From Lepisosteus oculatus (Eukaryota > Chordata > Actinopteri > Semionotiformes > Lepisosteidae): 64,000 bases of DNA. The position numbers and the translations under genes are program-made. The notes under the pieces were generated by a model. That model did not search any database. It was not told the DNA's origin and saw only the letters and a program-made list of their open reading frames with translations. The stretch spans positions 4,037,501-4,101,500 of the forward strand of contig NC_090711.1 in the NCBI RefSeq assembly GCF_040954835.1, read 5' to 3'. Shown here one piece after another: positions 61,840 through 64,000 of the stretch (positions within the stretch are counted from its first letter, which is position 1; each line of letters opens with the position of its first letter).

Positions 61840-61905
61840 TAACCCCTGTACCAATGTGATGAAGAGGCCAAGTGTATTTCACCGAAACTATCGGCCTAGT
61901 TAGCT
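61840..61905 (+). repeat. decayed retroelement-type tail motif
   Basis: GATGAAGAGGCCAAGTG, then CACCGAAACTATCGGCC, shows the same GAAGA-GGC...CCGAAAC...CGGC layout as the segment at 20.5 kb. Family not certain. Confidence 0.3.
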
Positions 61906-64000
61906 TTATTGCAAAAGGCCCTGTTGCAGTTTCAGATTAGTCTGTTCTAGCCCCAATCCTTGGCTGTCTTCCTATCTCTGGGAGGTACTTTGATTGCAAC
62001 ACAAGTTCAACAGGTAAAATAAGAGTGCTTATTAATTCTAGAAACAGCTGGTGCAGTTTGTCATTACAGGCTACCATATTTATGACTCATTTCTAAGTCA
62101 GAAGATCTTTTAGTTGCGGTTTTCTTTCTAATTGAAAGCTGTGATATTCATTCAGGATTTTTCAAAAAGCTATATTAAAACTAAAGCACGTCTGAGGGGA
62201 GAAAAAACCACTCCAAGAGAATGAGAACTGTAGAACGCTGTCCCTATCACTGCAAAGATGACAGGAGGGCCTAGATAGAGTGCATTTAGATTTCTAAGTG
62301 CATTTAGCTTCCTTTTAGCTTCCACAATTAGTTTACTTATACCAGCTGCCTAAGACAATTAGGGACTGGCATTATTCAGTACATCTCAGTTTGCTTGAGG
62401 TTTAAAATTGAAGATAGTCACTGACCTGGTTTTAATATAAGTTCAAGAGAGAACAAGTACCCGGAATTCATGGTAGAACATAGCAAGCAGCTCAGTGCCG
62501 ATGTTGAAAGGTTCTTTGGTATGTTATTATGGACGTATGTTTAATATGGTGGTCACAGACCTGAAGACATGCAGGTGATTTCTTATGGAGTTTACTTTGA
62601 GTTTAGCCTTAATCTCCGTAATTCTTCACTTCAAGGCTTTGATGTGGGTTCTCATTGTGCAGCTTTCTTCCACATAATAAAGCAAAGCTCTCTGCGCCTT
62701 GTCTTTTTTTAATCACAGACAAAAAAAAAAAAGAGGGAGTCAGGAGAAAGACTCCTGCTTTACTGGCTGGCCTATTCAGATGACAGCGGCTCTTGTATGG
62801 CGGAGTTTGTGTGCTCTGTTTAAAAGTGCTTGCAGGATGCACCTGGCAGACAGAAGCCCCACATTCACTTTCCGTCTTTCGCTTTCATTTCGGGAGCAAG
62901 TTCGCAGGGGCTAGAAAAGGGGGAAATACTTGCTGGGGTTAGTAAGAAGCTGTTTGCTCTGCCGGTGGAGCTACCATGTTAGGGATCTGAATAGTGAGAG
63001 TTTTCCCCCTAAAATGTTTTATCCCCCTCCCCCCATACACTCACATTAGGTGGCCTTTGTTTTGCCATGTCAGCTCCTCTGGAGCCACTGTGTTGAACAG
63101 CTGTGTTGCGTTCGCACCAGTGTGTTGGCATGGCCTCTGGTGTCCACAGCAGGGGATCTTTCAGACTCTCGCGCACCCCTCCCGCCGGCCGCTGTGTACT
63201 GTGTACTGTTTACCCCCGTGTAATTGAGCCAGGCTAAGCTGTTGATTGTTGGGTTATTGTTTGGTCCAGGGGTTGCCGTGCCTGTGCCTCAGGCCCTTTA
63301 CCTTTGCCCTTTCCTTTGACTTCCCTGTCCTGCAGTAGTCTCCCTCTCTCACAGAGGAATGTGACCTCGCTGATCATTTTCCTAGCTTGGGGAAAGAAGA
63401 GGTGTTCGGACACCTTCACTCTTCACGCAGATCGAGCACCCCAGTCTGTAATACGTATGAGTCTCTTACTGGTTCAGTCCCAGTTTTATGTGATTACCCA
63501 ACCCCCCCCCCAAAGAAAAATTTCTTCAAAATGTGCATTTTCAAGAATGAAACTACATTGCAAAGCATTGGCTTATCCAGCAATGTAAATTCACATGCCT
63601 GGAAAATAAATATGTTGCTTGAAAAAATATAAAAATTATCTTTAAAAATTAATATCTTAACGTGATCTGATTTGAGAGGGTTCAGAATTAACACAGGCAG
63701 GCTTATAGGGAAGGCTCTTGGCTGATGTTGAATGTAGGCCATTTGAAATAACTAGCGAGGTGAAAGTTATTGTAGTTCTTCAAGATAATGTTTACATTTT
63801 TTTGGAGATAGCAGAAATGAGAAACTGTACACAACTCCCTGCCTGATCAAAACGGTTTAAGATTAAAAAGTTAAAAGATTGAATTGAGAATGCATTTGTT
63901 GGATCTCCTTTTAAAAAAAAATGCACATGACCTTAGGATGTGCAGATCCTACAAAAATAGCTATACATTTATATTCTATTGTGATAAGGGAAGCCCTAAA

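Larger units (their letters stand above)
55761..64000. other. upstream of commd7, no coding exon recognised
   Basis: In human the next gene beyond COMMD7 is DNMT3B, transcribed away from it on the other strand, so its 5' end might lie in or beyond this stretch. No DNMT3 PWWP, ADD or catalytic sequence is present. Apart from the TTA repeat, a CpG-containing zone at 59.2-60.3 kb and a retroelement-like tail near 61.85 kb, it is plain AT-rich sequence. Confidence 0.6.

Noticed and set aside
1..64000. CRISPR arrays, bacterial operons or viral genes
   Set aside because: The split genes, SINEs and base composition are those of a vertebrate nuclear genome; no such element was seen.

Overview
This is a 64-kb piece of vertebrate nuclear DNA, most likely from a ray-finned fish. 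It reads as two split, conserved genes in a large amount of intronic and intergenic sequence, with fish-type SINEs (a tRNA-derived family ending in CCATCCATCCATTTT-type tails and a 5S-rRNA-derived family), a LINE remnant and microsatellites. Long introns would fit a non-teleost ray-finned lineage such as gar or bowfin, but the sequence does not settle the species. Almost all long open frames here are chance frames; the real coding sequence is in short exons bounded by GT/AG sites in matching phase.

Layout. (1) 1-28,733, minus strand: the 5' part of a nol4l (NOL4-like) gene. Exon 1 (28,733-28,410), exon 2 (6,415-6,260) and exon 3 (2,373-2,262) give the first 197 codons; the gene continues past position 1. 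The 22-kb first intron and the 3.9-kb second intron hold CpG-rich patches (about 3.8-4.1, 8.7-9.06 and 15.4-15.6 kb), a LINE 3' end (17.4-17.9 kb), a 5S-derived SINE (21.65-22.04 kb) and a GTTT microsatellite. (2) 28.7-49.0 kb: intergenic space between two genes that point the same way. It has a CpG-rich nol4l promoter zone, a degenerate triplet tract, an unnamed repeat family in two places, several SINEs and a pair of divergent CTCF-like motifs near 43.4 and 44.1 kb. (3) 55,608-49,374, minus strand: a complete commd7 gene, nine coding exons, 200 codons, every junction in phase. (4) 55.6-64 kb: upstream of commd7, with its short housekeeping-type promoter, a long TTA repeat, and a moderately CpG-containing zone at 59.2-60.3 kb that could be the 5' end of dnmt3b, which lies head-to-head with COMMD7 in human; no dnmt3b coding exon was recognised.

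The two genes are not known to share a pathway. NOL4L is a poorly characterised nuclear protein of the nucleolar protein 4 family; COMMD7 is a COMM-domain protein of the Commander/CCC trafficking assembly and NF-kB control. Their adjacency matches the human 20q11.21 order NOL4L-COMMD7-DNMT3B, and this also supports choosing nol4l over its paralogue nol4. I did not find a new biological system. The items most worth checking are the internal CpG-rich patches as alternative nol4l promoters, the CTCF-like pair, and the unnamed repeat family.
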